DNA of 64,000 nt from UBA3792 sp045114775 (GCA_045114775.1 JBGULC010000023.1:19627-83626); one strand, 5' to 3'. Shown: positions 17,951 to 26,718, counted from the stretch's first letter. Notes: generated from the letters alone by a model not told the origin. Numbers and translations are program-made.

Positions 17951-18790
17951 ATGAGAGAAATTCAGGCAAAACAAATCACCGAGGCGGTGGCGCGGCTTGC
18001 GATCGAAGCAAACTGCGTGCTCCCGTGCGACATCAAAAGCCGCATCGAGGACGCGCGGGCAAACGAACCCTGGCCGACCGCGCAGGGCATCCTCGATAAG
18101 ATCATCGAAAACTACGGCATTGCCGAGCGGAACACCGTCCCGATCTGCCAGGACACCGGCGTGTGCTGCGTATTTTTGAAGATCGGTCAGGACGTGCACA
18201 TCGAAGGCGATCTCAAAGCCGCCGTCGACGAGGGCGTGCGGAAGGGCTACGGCGAAGGGTATCTCCGTAAATCCGTGGTCGCCGATCCGCTGCGCCGGGT
18301 CAACACCGGCGACAACACGCCCGCCATGCTCTATACGGAGCTCGTGCCGGGCGACAGGCTTGAGATCACGGTCGCGCCGAAGGGCTTTGGCAGCGAGAAC
18401 ATGAGCAGATTGGCGATGCTCAAGCCCAGCGACGGCGTGGAAGGCGTCAAGGCGTTCATCCTGAAGACCGTTGAGGAAGCGGGACCGAACCCCTGTCCGC
18501 CCGTGATCGTGGGCGTCGGCATCGGCGGCACGTTCGACAAGGCGGCGTATCTCGCCAAGAAAGCGCTGATGCGAAGCACGGACGAGCGCAACGCGGATCC
18601 GTTCTATGCCGATCTCGAAGCGGAACTGCTCGAAAAGATCAACGCGCTCGGCGTCGGACCGCAGGGCTTCGGCGGACGCACCACTGCGCTTGCGGTGAAC
18701 ATCGAATGGATGCCGACGCACATTGCGGGGCTGCCCGTTGCGGTCAACATCAACTGCCACGTGACGCGGCATAAGACGGTCGTGCTGTGA
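17951..18790 (+). CDS. Class I fumarase/L-tartrate dehydratase-type hydro-lyase, alpha subunit
   Basis: 279-residue Fe-S subunit of the two-subunit class I fumarase, tartrate dehydratase or mesaconase family. Candidate cluster cysteines are in VPICQDTGVC and NPCPPVIVG; GGTFDKAAYLAKKAL is a family block. It catalyses a reversible hydration of a C=C bond next to a carboxylate; fumarate, tartrate and mesaconate enzymes cannot be told apart here. It follows citF by 10 bp. Confidence 0.88.
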   Translation: MREIQAKQITEAVARLAIEANCVLPCDIKSRIEDARANEPWPTAQGILDKIIENYGIAERNTVPICQDTGVCCVFLKIGQDVHIEGDLKAAVDEGVRKGYGEGYLRKSVVADPLRRVNTGDNTPAMLYTELVPGDRLEITVAPKGFGSENMSRLAMLKPSDGVEGVKAFILKTVEEAGPNPCPPVIVGVGIGGTFDKAAYLAKKALMRSTDERNADPFYADLEAELLEKINALGVGPQGFGGRTTALAVNIEWMPTHIAGLPVAVNINCHVTRHKTVVL

Positions 18791-18800
18791 GGTGAACGAT

Positions 18801-19355
18801 ATGGAACGAAAGATTCAGCTCCCCATCACGCGGGAAACGGCAAGAACGATCAAGAGCGGCGAAAGCTGCCTGCTTTCCGGCGTCATCTACACCGCGCGCG
18901 ACGCGGCGCATAAACGGCTTTGCGAGCTTTTGAAGGACGGCAAGCCCCTGCCCTTCAACGTGAAGGACGCCACGATCTATTACGTCGGCCCGACCCCCGC
19001 AAAGCCGGGACAGGTGATCGGCTCGGCCGGACCGACGACAAGCTACCGCATGGATGCGTATTCCCCCGCCATGATCGCGGCGGGCGAGACCGGCATGATC
19101 GGCAAGGGCAAACGCAGCGCCGAGGTCGTCGCCGCCATGAAGGAACACGGCGCGGTGTACTTCGCCGCAATCGGCGGCGCAGGCGCGCTTCTAAGTAGCT
19201 GCATCAAAAAGGCGGAGATCGTCTGTTACGAGGATCTCGGCGCGGAAGCGGTCAGAAGGCTCGAGGTCGAAAATCTCCCGGTCGTCTGCGTGATCGACAG
19301 CGAGGGAAACAATCTCTACGAAACCGGTCGCAAGGCGTATCTTGCGACGCTGTAA
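18801..19355 (+). CDS. Class I fumarase/L-tartrate dehydratase-type hydro-lyase, beta subunit
   Basis: 184-residue partner of the preceding gene, with the family blocks YVGPTPAKPGQVIGSAGPTT, GETGMIGKGKRS and AAIGGAGALL. The ATG at 18801 has GAGGTGA upstream; a GTG at 18792 is possible but less likely. The start is 10 bp after the alpha subunit stop, and a terminator closes the operon. Confidence 0.88.
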   Translation: MERKIQLPITRETARTIKSGESCLLSGVIYTARDAAHKRLCELLKDGKPLPFNVKDATIYYVGPTPAKPGQVIGSAGPTTSYRMDAYSPAMIAAGETGMIGKGKRSAEVVAAMKEHGAVYFAAIGGAGALLSSCIKKAEIVCYEDLGAEAVRRLEVENLPVVCVIDSEGNNLYETGRKAYLATL

Positions 19356-19365
19356 GCTTTTATAC

Positions 19366-19397
19366 GAAAAAGGACTGCCCGCGCGGGCAGTCTTTTT
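19366..19397. terminator. Bidirectional terminator
   Basis: A perfect GGACTGCCC/GGGCAGTC stem with AAAAA before and TTTTT after, between the converging fumarase-like operon and the ABC transporter operon. Confidence 0.9.
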
Positions 19398-19412
19398 CAT
19401 GTCGTTTCTTCT

Positions 19413-20621
19413 TTACACCGCCGGGGCAAGTGCCTCCTGCGTGCCGATCGAATTTGCGACAAGCGCGTCGCAGTCCGCTTCGGACAGCTCGCAATGGTAG
19501 AACAGCCTGAAATACGCCGCGACCTCGGTATAGAGATCGTAGTCCGCGGCGTCTGGATACAGAAGTTTTGCCATCCAGAGCATACCGAGGATCCGCTGTA
19601 CGGACGGCGGGAAGCCCATCCAGTTGTACGGTCCCATCGGGACTTCGTAATATGCCCCGTTCCTGATCGCGGTGATCCCGCTCCATAGCGGATCCTCGCC
19701 GACCGTCGCGTAGATACTGCCCGGCGCAAACAGGATCACGTCCGGGTTCCAGAGCATGATCTGCTCCATATCGACCTCGTTGCCGGTGCCCTTACTGGAC
19801 GGACTGTCCACAACGGCGAGATTGTTGCTCAACAGGTCGATGACCTCCGCGTGATAGCTGCCCTGCGCGATCACGTTCAGCCCCTGATCGCCGGTGATGT
19901 ACAGAAGGTTTTCCTTTTCGACGGTGTCCGCAAGCTTCGCGATCCTTTCGTACGTTGTATCACAGTATACCGCAAGCGCTTCCGCTTCGTCCGACATATG
20001 TAAAAGCTCGCCGAGCTTGCGGTATGCGTCGCCCATCGTGGCGGTCGTCATGGTGACGTGCACGAACGGAATGCCCGTCTGTTCGGTCAGCGCGTCGAGA
20101 TCCTCCTTGATAGATCCTTTCGGCTCCCCGACGTCGATCACGACCTGCGCGCCGGAAGCAAGCAGCGTTTCAAGGTTCAGCTCGCCCTTGCCGCCGTACA
20201 GCTGTCCGAGCTCCGGCAACTGATAGTATTCTGTCGCAAGGAACTGTTCCGCGGACTTGTCCCACTTCGACGCGATGCCGACAAGCCGATCCGGGCACAG
20301 CGCAAACACAACGATCTGCGCCAGCGGTCCGGAAATCGCGACGCGCTCAATGTTTATCGGAAGCTCCACCTCCCGTCCGACGGAATCCGTGAAAAAGAAG
20401 GTCTCGGGACCTGCCGGCTCGGGTTCGACCGATTCAGCCGGCTCTTCGGTCGGTTCCGGTTCCGCGACCGGTTCGGGTTCCGCGACCGGTTCGGGTTCCG
20501 GCGCGGCGGTCGGCGCCGCATCATCCGGCACGGGCGCCGGTTCCGGTTCGTTCGTCTTTGCGCATCCGACGAGCGCAAACAGCATGCAAAGCGCAAGGAG
20601 CGCTGCGATCTTTTTTTTCAT
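19413..20621 (-). CDS. FecB-type ABC transporter substrate-binding lipoprotein
   Basis: 402-residue secreted lipoprotein. Signal peptide with lipobox ALVGC (Cys20), then a ~55-residue linker of EPEPVA-like repeats (about 25-75), then a periplasmic-binding-protein fold of the iron-siderophore/cobalamin type. The C-terminal GPYNWMGFPPSVQRILGM is typical of a subgroup of this fold. Third gene of permease-ATPase-binding protein, overlapping the ATPase gene by 4 bp. Likely cargo is an iron chelate or another metal complex; no riboswitch or Fur-box-like palindrome is seen upstream. Confidence 0.87.
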   Translation of the reverse strand: MKKKIAALLALCMLFALVGCAKTNEPEPAPVPDDAAPTAAPEPEPVAEPEPVAEPEPTEEPAESVEPEPAGPETFFFTDSVGREVELPINIERVAISGPLAQIVVFALCPDRLVGIASKWDKSAEQFLATEYYQLPELGQLYGGKGELNLETLLASGAQVVIDVGEPKGSIKEDLDALTEQTGIPFVHVTMTTATMGDAYRKLGELLHMSDEAEALAVYCDTTYERIAKLADTVEKENLLYITGDQGLNVIAQGSYHAEVIDLLSNNLAVVDSPSSKGTGNEVDMEQIMLWNPDVILFAPGSIYATVGEDPLWSGITAIRNGAYYEVPMGPYNWMGFPPSVQRILGMLWMAKLLYPDAADYDLYTEVAAYFRLFYHCELSEADCDALVANSIGTQEALAPAV

Positions 20622-21409
20622 TTTGCTTTTCCTCCTGTTGTATTGCTTGAAACAGGCAGGATCACCGATCCTCCCGGCGTTTCAAAGAGATTGACGCTGG
20701 TACCGTACAGCGTTTTGAGAAGTTCGGTTGTCAGGGTTTCTTCGACGCCGCCGAATGCCGCAACGCACCCCTCGTGCAAAGCAAGTACCCGGTCCGCGTA
20801 CCACAGCGCGTGCTGCGGGTTGTGGGTCGAAAGCAACACCGTATAGCCGTCCCCTGCGAGGTCCTTGACCACGTCCAGCACGCGGAGCTGATTCCCGTAG
20901 TCGAGCGAGGAAGTCGGCTCGTCCATCAAAAGGACCTTTGCCTGCTGCGCAAGCGCGCGTGCAATGTACGCAAGCTGCTGTTCGCCGCCGGAAAGCGTGT
21001 CGAACATGCGGTCCGAAAGCTTTCCGATCCCGAGCCGGTCGAGGGCTTCGCCCGCCGCCCGTTCCTGCGCCCTGCCCGGCGAACCGAACGGGGACAGCGT
21101 GTGCGACGTGCCCATCAGCACCGTGTCGCGCACGGAGAAGCGGAACGTCATCCCGTGCGTCTGCGGAATATAGGCGACGCGATGCGCGCGCTCGCGCGGG
21201 GAGAGCGTTCCTGCGTCGGTCCCGTCGATTTCGATCGTGCCGGAATATCGCTTTTGTTCGCCCAGGATGCAGCGGAACAGGGTCGTTTTGCCGACGCCGT
21301 TCGGTCCGAGGATCGCAAGCAGCTCGCCGGGCGCGGTGTCGAACGTGACGCCCGAAAGCACCGGCGTTTTTTGATATGCAAAGCGGAGATCGCGAACGGA
21401 AAGGCTCAT
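20618..21409 (-). CDS. FecE/FepC-type ABC transporter ATP-binding protein
   Basis: 263-residue ATPase of the importer. Walker A LGPNGVGKTTLF, signature LSGGEQQLAYIARAL and Walker B VLLMDEPTS are all intact. It overlaps the permease gene upstream and the binding-protein gene downstream by 4 bp each. It powers uptake through the adjacent FecCD permease. Confidence 0.93.
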   Translation of the reverse strand: MSLSVRDLRFAYQKTPVLSGVTFDTAPGELLAILGPNGVGKTTLFRCILGEQKRYSGTIEIDGTDAGTLSPRERAHRVAYIPQTHGMTFRFSVRDTVLMGTSHTLSPFGSPGRAQERAAGEALDRLGIGKLSDRMFDTLSGGEQQLAYIARALAQQAKVLLMDEPTSSLDYGNQLRVLDVVKDLAGDGYTVLLSTHNPQHALWYADRVLALHEGCVAAFGGVEETLTTELLKTLYGTSVNLFETPGGSVILPVSSNTTGGKAK

Positions 21410-22449
21410 AGCGTTTTCTCCTTTCGCAGCAAAAGCCAGATGAAGAACGGCGCGCCGATCACCGCGGTGAGGATGCCGATCGGGATCTCGGTCGCAAGGA
21501 GGTTCCTCGACACGTCGTCAACAAGCAGCAGAAACGATGCGCCCGTGAGCATGGAGCACGGCAGAAGCCCGCGATGATCGCTGCCGACGAGCTTTCTCGA
21601 AAGGTGCGGGATCACAAGCCCCACCCAGCCGATCACGCCGGACACGGCGATCGCCGCCGCGGTGACGAGCGTTGCGCAGAGGATCAGCACCGCGCGCAAA
21701 AGGTCGGTGTTCACGCCGAGCGCCTTTGCCTCGCTGTCGCCGAGGGACAGCAGGTTCAGCCGCCAGCGAAGCAGCAGCAGCGGCACAAGTCCGATCGCCA
21801 TCGGCACCGCTGCGGTCTGGATCGCGGAAAGCCTTGTGCCGGACAAAGAGCCTAATAGCCAGTAGGTGATCGCAGGAAGCTGATTACTTGGATCCGCGAC
21901 GAGCTTCAGATAGGACGTGCCCGCCGAAAACAGCGAGCCGATCATGATGCCCGCAAGGATCAGGTTGACCGTCCGAAGCCCCGGCGCGCGCTGCGCGATC
22001 AGAAACACAAGCGCAACGGTGAGCAGCGCGCCGAGAAACGCAAAGACGGTGATGTATTTTTGAGAACAGCCCAAAAGGATCGCAAGCGCCGCCCCGAACG
22101 CCGCACCGTTCGACGCGCCGAGGATGTCCGGCGACGCCATCGGGTTACGGAACACGCCCTGAAACGTCGTGCCCGCCGCCGCAAGCGAACAGCCGACGAG
22201 GCAAGCCATGACGATGCGCGGCAGGCGCACGCTGACGACCGCGTTCTCCATTTGCGGCGTCCATGTGACCGGACCGGAAAGCCCGAACAATGCCCAGAAC
22301 CGGCGCCAGAGGATGCGGACGACGGTAAAAAGCGGTACCGGATAGCGACCGAGTGTGAGCGACACGAGAAAGAGCAGCACAAGCACGCCGCCCGCAATGA
22401 GCAGCACCGCCGCGCGCCGTCCCTTCCCCTGCCGTTTTGTCGTTTCCAT
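21406..22449 (-). CDS. FecCD-family ABC transporter permease
   Basis: 347-residue integral membrane protein with about nine or ten hydrophobic segments. GVFRNPMASPDILGASNGAA and the late GVIGWVGLVIPHLSRKLVG block (coupling helix region) are hallmarks of iron-siderophore/B12 permeases. First gene of the operon; GGGAGGACAGC precedes the ATG. Confidence 0.93.
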   Translation of the reverse strand: METTKRQGKGRRAAVLLIAGGVLVLLFLVSLTLGRYPVPLFTVVRILWRRFWALFGLSGPVTWTPQMENAVVSVRLPRIVMACLVGCSLAAAGTTFQGVFRNPMASPDILGASNGAAFGAALAILLGCSQKYITVFAFLGALLTVALVFLIAQRAPGLRTVNLILAGIMIGSLFSAGTSYLKLVADPSNQLPAITYWLLGSLSGTRLSAIQTAAVPMAIGLVPLLLLRWRLNLLSLGDSEAKALGVNTDLLRAVLILCATLVTAAAIAVSGVIGWVGLVIPHLSRKLVGSDHRGLLPCSMLTGASFLLLVDDVSRNLLATEIPIGILTAVIGAPFFIWLLLRKEKTL

Positions 22450-22477
22450 GCTGTCCTCCCGCCGTTATTCTTTGGAA

Positions 22478-22507
22478 AGTATAACACGTCGGTCGGCTTT
22501 GCTGCAA
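22478..22507 (-). promoter_or_regulatory. Promoter for the FecCD-type importer
   Basis: TTGCAG (22502-22507), 18-bp spacer, TATACT (22478-22483), reading toward the permease. Confidence 0.6.
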
Positions 22508-22721
22508 GTAAAACAGTTAATTTCCGTCAATGTCGCACATCATTCCGCATTTGCGCAAAAATAGCCTTTTAGACATTGCCGCATGAAGCCGGTGCAAATG
22601 CCGCGAACACGGCGCGGGACGATCGGAAAAAAGCGGCATCAAGGAGATCTCGCCGGAGGAAGCCGTTTCTCCGCCGAAGCGCGCAGCACCCCTTGGCCGA
22701 CCCATGCTTACGGATATGCGT
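22508..22721. other. Non-coding part of the 309-bp gap upstream of the importer
   Basis: Apart from the importer promoter on one side and the terminator of the next gene on the other, I see no gene, tRNA, riboswitch or clear repeat here. Short open frames run into the terminator hairpin and have no ribosome site. Confidence 0.5.
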
Positions 22722-22750
22722 AAAAAACGAGACGCCGATCACGGCGTCCC
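22722..22750 (-). terminator. Terminator of the DUF3794/LysM gene
   Basis: On the - strand GACGCCG-TGAT-CGGCGTC followed by TCGTTTTTT, starting 9 bp after the stop codon. Confidence 0.88.
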
Positions 22751-22758
22751 GCATTTTG

Positions 22759-24231
22759 TTACTCGGCGGAGCGGATTAAAAGCACCGGCGTACCCTCTTG
22801 GATCGGCTCACTCAGCGTCGGGTTGCACGCTTTGACCCGCGCGGTCGGAACGCCGAAGCGCTTGCCGATCGAAAACAACGTTTCGTCCGGATCGCAGAAC
22901 CATACGAGCATGCCGCAATCCGTTTCCGGCGGCGTTCCGGGCAGCAGCTCGGGCACGCAGTCGAACGTGATCTCGCGGTACCACTCCGCTTCGATCGAGG
23001 CCGAAACGTTCAGTGCAACAGTCCGTCCGCCGCCGGAAAGCGATGCGTCGAATGTGCGGATACGAACGATCGGCAGCGTACCCCTTGCCTCCGTCTCGAA
23101 CGACAGCGGCAGTTCGTGCGTAAAGCTCTGTTTCATACCGTCGTCATCACGATAGACGACGGTGACCGCCAGCACGCCCTCGAATACTCCCCTGCCGTCC
23201 GAAACGGTCGCACGGGTCACGGCAGGCCGCAGCGCTGCGTACAGCGGCAGATACGCGTCCTTCATGTGCGCGGGCACGGGCACCGTCTCGTTGAGCTGTA
23301 CGGTCTGGTTCCACGCGCCTTCATAATTCAGTGCCTTCGCATGCCCGATCGCACAGGAAAAATCGTTTGCCGCGTCGTAAGCATCGGTCATGATGCGCTG
23401 CGTGTCCGCAGTACAGCCATAGACCCCGATCGACAGTGCAGCGTCGACCGTCGCCGTTCCCTCGTCCTCGGGCGAGACCGAAAGCGAGGTCAGCGTCGCT
23501 GTTGCGAACGCGTTCTCCCCCGGCTCGCAGGCGATCACGTCGGAAAACGGGACCGAATACTGTTCTCTTTTGATTCCGCCATCCGCACTGCCGTACAGCA
23601 CGCAAAGCTTCAGCTCGCCCTGCGGAAGCATCCCTTCCGTGCTCTTCACAAGCCCGTTGACGACGGGCGTCGCGGAAGCCCTGATCACGGTCATGCCGCG
23701 CGGCGCGTCGATCGGCTCGCTCATGCGAAGGCTGTGCGCGCCGAGCAGCGTGCGTTTTTTCAGCGTCACCGACGTCGTGCGGATCTCCGCGTCCTTTGCG
23801 TCGTCAAGCCCCGTGACACACGGAATCTGCACCGGCTGAAAGATCGCGGTACGAAGCTGTACCGTCGCCTGCATTCTGAGGCCCCCGTCCTCGCGCTTCA
23901 GGCTGCACGCCGGGATCTCTGCGGATACCCGCGCGGTCATATCCGGCGTCACGCCCTCCATGCGGATCGTGTGCGAAAACTCCGCCGCCGCTTCGAAAGC
24001 ATACGGCAGCCGTTCCGCCGATTCGACCGTGGGTTTCAAGGTCATTGTCCCCGTGACGACGACCGCGCCGTCGCGACAGCTGATCTCCCCCACCGTCGCT
24101 TCGCTTTCGGCGGAAAGCACCCGCTCAAGCGCCTTCCCCTGCGGAAGCGGGATCGCGCTCTCCATCTGCGCCTCCGCCACCGTCTCCCCGAACAGCGTTT
24201 CCGTCAAAAGCGTCGTTTTTCGTATCTCCAT
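22759..24231 (-). CDS. DUF3794 (SPOCS) protein with C-terminal LysM domain
   Basis: 490-residue protein. Two or three SPOCS-type beta domains (about 30-130, 170-270 and 300-410) are followed by a C-terminal LysM-like module (~445-488; DETLFSIGKRFGVPTARVKACNP). SPOCS/LysM proteins are typical of spore-forming Clostridia and are related to the SafA/SpoVID/CotE-type spore-coat assembly proteins. The ATG at 24231 follows AAGGAG; an upstream GTG at 24240 is too close to that site. Monocistronic with its own terminator. A spore-envelope role is inference. Confidence 0.82.
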   Translation of the reverse strand: MEIRKTTLLTETLFGETVAEAQMESAIPLPQGKALERVLSAESEATVGEISCRDGAVVVTGTMTLKPTVESAERLPYAFEAAAEFSHTIRMEGVTPDMTARVSAEIPACSLKREDGGLRMQATVQLRTAIFQPVQIPCVTGLDDAKDAEIRTTSVTLKKRTLLGAHSLRMSEPIDAPRGMTVIRASATPVVNGLVKSTEGMLPQGELKLCVLYGSADGGIKREQYSVPFSDVIACEPGENAFATATLTSLSVSPEDEGTATVDAALSIGVYGCTADTQRIMTDAYDAANDFSCAIGHAKALNYEGAWNQTVQLNETVPVPAHMKDAYLPLYAALRPAVTRATVSDGRGVFEGVLAVTVVYRDDDGMKQSFTHELPLSFETEARGTLPIVRIRTFDASLSGGGRTVALNVSASIEAEWYREITFDCVPELLPGTPPETDCGMLVWFCDPDETLFSIGKRFGVPTARVKACNPTLSEPIQEGTPVLLIRSAE

Positions 24232-24298
24232 GTCGAACACTCCTTTTTGATCTTCTCTCGAAAAGATATGCGCCGAATACTGAAAACTTGCTTTTTGC

Positions 24299-24327
24299 TT
24301 GCGTTTTTTCGGAAGATCCTATATAAT
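24299..24327 (+). promoter_or_regulatory. Promoter for the ModE-like gene and dapF
   Basis: TATAAT at 24322-24327 with a weak TTGCGT (24299-24304) at 17 bp; start codon 32 bp downstream. Confidence 0.6.
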
Positions 24328-24359
24328 GATATTCGGAAAAGATTGCGGGAGGCAACGAA

Positions 24360-24710
24360 ATGGCAACAAAGCTGCGCTATACGCTGATGCTGCGTGTGTA
24401 CGGTGAGGAGAAGATTTTCGGGCCCGGCATTGCAGAGCTCCTTGAGCGCGTCGATGAAACACACTCGCTCCGGAAGGCAACGATGGATATGGGCATGGCG
24501 TATTCGAAGGCGTGGCGTATCGTCAGGACCGCGGAGAACGCCCTGGGCTTTCCGCTGCTCGATTCCACCGTCGGCGGCAAGGGCGGCGGCAGCGCGTTTC
24601 TCACCGACCGCGGACGGCAGTTTCTCTCCGCGTACCGGCGGTTTGAATCGGTCGTGCACGACTATGCCGACGAAATATTCGAGGAGTTATTCGGGGAGGA
24701 TTCGGAATGA
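24360..24710 (+). CDS. ModE N-terminal-like winged helix-turn-helix regulator
   Basis: 116-residue DNA-binding protein matching only the winged-helix half of ModE: IFGPGIAELLERVDETHSLRKAT, then MGMAYSKAWRIVRTAENALGFPL, then GGKGGGSAFLTDRG. The molybdate-binding (MOP) domains are missing, as in many stand-alone clostridial members. No molybdate transporter or molybdoenzyme gene is adjacent; it overlaps dapF by 4 bp. Target unknown. Confidence 0.85.
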   Translation: MATKLRYTLMLRVYGEEKIFGPGIAELLERVDETHSLRKATMDMGMAYSKAWRIVRTAENALGFPLLDSTVGGKGGGSAFLTDRGRQFLSAYRRFESVVHDYADEIFEELFGEDSE

Positions 24711-25537
24711 AGTTTTATAAGGTACACGGACTCGGGAACGATTTCGTGCTGTTCGACGGCAGAGACGTCGAAAACGTCGACTGGAACAAGCTGACCGTAA
24801 AGGTCTGCGACCGCCACACCGGGATCGGCGCGGACGGTACGCTGATCCTTCTGAACTCCGCGATCGCGGACATTCGGATGCGCATCATCAATGCGGACGG
24901 CAGCGAAGCCGAAATGTGCGGCAACGGCATCCGCGCGTTCTCGCGCTACTGCTTTGAGAACGGCGTCGTGCATGGTACGGAATTCTCGGTCGAAACCGGC
25001 GCGGGGATCATGCGTCCGCGCATTATCCTGAAGAACGGTCGCGTCGACGGCGTACGCGTCGACATGGGCGAGCCGCTGCTTGACGCGAAGGACGTCCCCG
25101 TCAAGGTCGATGGCCGCGCGATCGGTCTTTTGCTGATCGAGAACGATCGTACGTTCTCCTATACCGCAGTGCGCGTCGGCGTACCGCACACGATCGTATT
25201 CGTCGATCCTCTGGACGAATCGGATGTGCCGAAGTACGGACCGCTCATCGAGCATGATCCGCTGTTTCCCGAACGCACGAACGTCGATTTCGTCGAGGTG
25301 CTCTCCCGCGAGCGCGTGAAGATGCGTACCTGGGAACGCGGCTGCGGCTGCACGCTCGCCTGCGGGACAGGCGCGTGCTCCGCGGCGGTCGCCTGCGCGT
25401 TGAACGATAAGACCGGCCGCACCGTGGCGGTCGAAATCGAGCTCGGTACGCTGCTGATCGAATGGTCGGAGACCGACAACCACGTCTACATGACCGGTCC
25501 CGCGGAGATCGTCTTCTCCGGGATCTGGAACAATTGA
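24707..25537 (+). CDS. dapF: Diaminopimelate epimerase
   Basis: 276-residue PLP-independent epimerase of lysine/peptidoglycan biosynthesis (LL- to meso-diaminopimelate). Both catalytic cysteines are visible, in EMCGNGIRAF (about residue 73) and ACGTGACSAA (about 222). Start overlaps the regulator stop (ATGA). The organism therefore makes meso-DAP as well as degrading lysine. Confidence 0.95.
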   Translation: MKFYKVHGLGNDFVLFDGRDVENVDWNKLTVKVCDRHTGIGADGTLILLNSAIADIRMRIINADGSEAEMCGNGIRAFSRYCFENGVVHGTEFSVETGAGIMRPRIILKNGRVDGVRVDMGEPLLDAKDVPVKVDGRAIGLLLIENDRTFSYTAVRVGVPHTIVFVDPLDESDVPKYGPLIEHDPLFPERTNVDFVEVLSRERVKMRTWERGCGCTLACGTGACSAAVACALNDKTGRTVAVEIELGTLLIEWSETDNHVYMTGPAEIVFSGIWNN

Positions 25538-25545
25538 TCCGCTTT

Positions 25546-25570
25546 GCCCGTGCGCTGCGCGGGCTTTTTT
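25546..25570 (+). terminator. Terminator after dapF
   Basis: GCCCG and CGGGC arms, extended by GCGC pairing, followed by TTTTTT, 8 bp after the stop. Confidence 0.85.
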
Positions 25571-25594
25571 GCAACCAAAGAGCACGACGCGCGG

Positions 25595-25622
25595 TATACT
25601 ATACAGAAAATGTAACATTTTC
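25595..25622 (+). promoter_or_regulatory. -10 element and perfect palindrome upstream of the DUF4349 gene
   Basis: A TATACT -10 (25595-25600) is followed directly by GAAAATGT-A-ACATTTTC (25606-25622), a perfect 8-bp inverted repeat that would overlap the transcription start. It looks like an operator; the cognate regulator is unknown. No convincing -35 at standard spacing. Confidence 0.5.
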
Positions 25623-25671
25623 CGACTCTGAACTGTCTGTATGATGAAAACATGAAAAGGAGAGAACCGTT

Positions 25672-26667
25672 ATGAAAAAAATCGTCCCGATCGTGATCGC
25701 CGTTCTGCTGCTGCTCTGCACGGCGATCGGCTGCTCAAGCAAAGTGGCCGCGCGCGAAGAAAACGCCTCGTACGCCGCGGATTCCAACTACGAGTATGCA
25801 ACTGCGCCGGAGGCCCAACCGGAGCCCGCAGAGTACGCCTACGGAGTAAACGGCGAAGCAAAGCCGGTATCGAACCCGTCCCCGGCGCTTTCCAACCGCA
25901 AGATCATCCGCAACGCGGATATGAGCGTGGAGACCCTTACCTTTGACGCGTTTATCGAAAAACTGACCGACGCCGTCGGCACGATCGGCGGATATGTGGA
26001 ATCCAGCAGCACCGGCAACCGCGTTTACCGCGGCGATCATCCGCTCCGCTATGCGCGCTATACAATCCGTATCCCCGCGGAGCAGCTCGACGCGTTTCTG
26101 AACACCGTCTCCGAGCTTGGCAACGTCACCTCGATGAACACCGGCCTCAGGGACGTCACCACAAACTATGTCGACTCCGAGAAGCACCTTGAATCGCTTC
26201 GCATCGAGCAGGAAGCGCTGATGGAGATCCTTGCACAGGCAACGACCGTCGAGGACATCATCACGGTGCAGGATCGGCTGACCTATGTGCGCTACGAGAT
26301 CGAATCCTATGAGGCGATCCTGCGCACCTATGACGACCAGATCGCGCTCTCCTCCGTGACCCTTTCCGTCAACGAGGTCGAGCGCGAAACGCCGGTCGAG
26401 GAGGAAACCTTCGGGCAGGAGGTCTCCCGCCGGTTCAAGGAGAGCCTTGAGGATCTCGTCGACGGCTTCATCGACTTCGCCTCGTGGCTGCTCGGCAACG
26501 CGCCGGTCATCCTTGCCGTCCTGATCTTCTTCGTCGGGCTCCCGCTGCTCATCGTCCTGCTGTGCGTCCGCAGCGGCAAAAAGCGCCGTGCAAAGAGACG
26601 GGAAGCTGCGCTCCGCGCAAAGCAGGAGGCCGAAGCGAAAGCCGCGCCGAAGAATCCCGAAGCATAA
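25672..26667 (+). CDS. DUF4349 lipoprotein
   Basis: 331-residue membrane-associated lipoprotein. Lipobox TAIGC (Cys21), disordered region to ~residue 75, then a DUF4349 domain (KIIRNADMSVETLTFDAF...) with a helical, coiled-coil-prone stretch around 165-215. A transmembrane helix follows at ~280-305 (APVILAVLIFFVGLPLLIVL), with a short basic cytoplasmic tail. Function of the family is unknown. Single gene between terminators. Confidence 0.85.
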   Translation: MKKIVPIVIAVLLLLCTAIGCSSKVAAREENASYAADSNYEYATAPEAQPEPAEYAYGVNGEAKPVSNPSPALSNRKIIRNADMSVETLTFDAFIEKLTDAVGTIGGYVESSSTGNRVYRGDHPLRYARYTIRIPAEQLDAFLNTVSELGNVTSMNTGLRDVTTNYVDSEKHLESLRIEQEALMEILAQATTVEDIITVQDRLTYVRYEIESYEAILRTYDDQIALSSVTLSVNEVERETPVEEETFGQEVSRRFKESLEDLVDGFIDFASWLLGNAPVILAVLIFFVGLPLLIVLLCVRSGKKRRAKRREAALRAKQEAEAKAAPKNPEA

Positions 26668-26678
26668 CCCAAAACGCA

Positions 26679-26710
26679 AAAGAAGCGACCCGACGGGCCG
26701 CTTCTTTTTT
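26679..26710. terminator. Bidirectional terminator
   Basis: AAGAAGCG-A-CCC and GGG-C-CGCTTCTT stem followed by TTTTTT, with an A-rich left flank, between converging genes. Confidence 0.88.
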
Positions 26711-26718
26711 ATCTGTCT

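Noticed and set aside
20400..20560. GAACCGG-type tandem repeats in the substrate-binding protein gene, considered as a CRISPR or regulatory array
   Set aside because: They are in-frame codons for the EPEPVA linker with no spacers.
22450..22720. Cobalamin riboswitch or Fur box upstream of the FecCD importer, since lysine aminomutase needs B12
   Set aside because: No B12-box-like segment and no Fur-like palindrome could be seen.
22569..22754. Short open frames upstream of the FecCD-type importer, including one with a GRPMLTD stretch reminiscent of ribbon-helix-helix proteins
   Set aside because: They run through the terminator hairpin, lack ribosome sites, and the match covers only a few residues.
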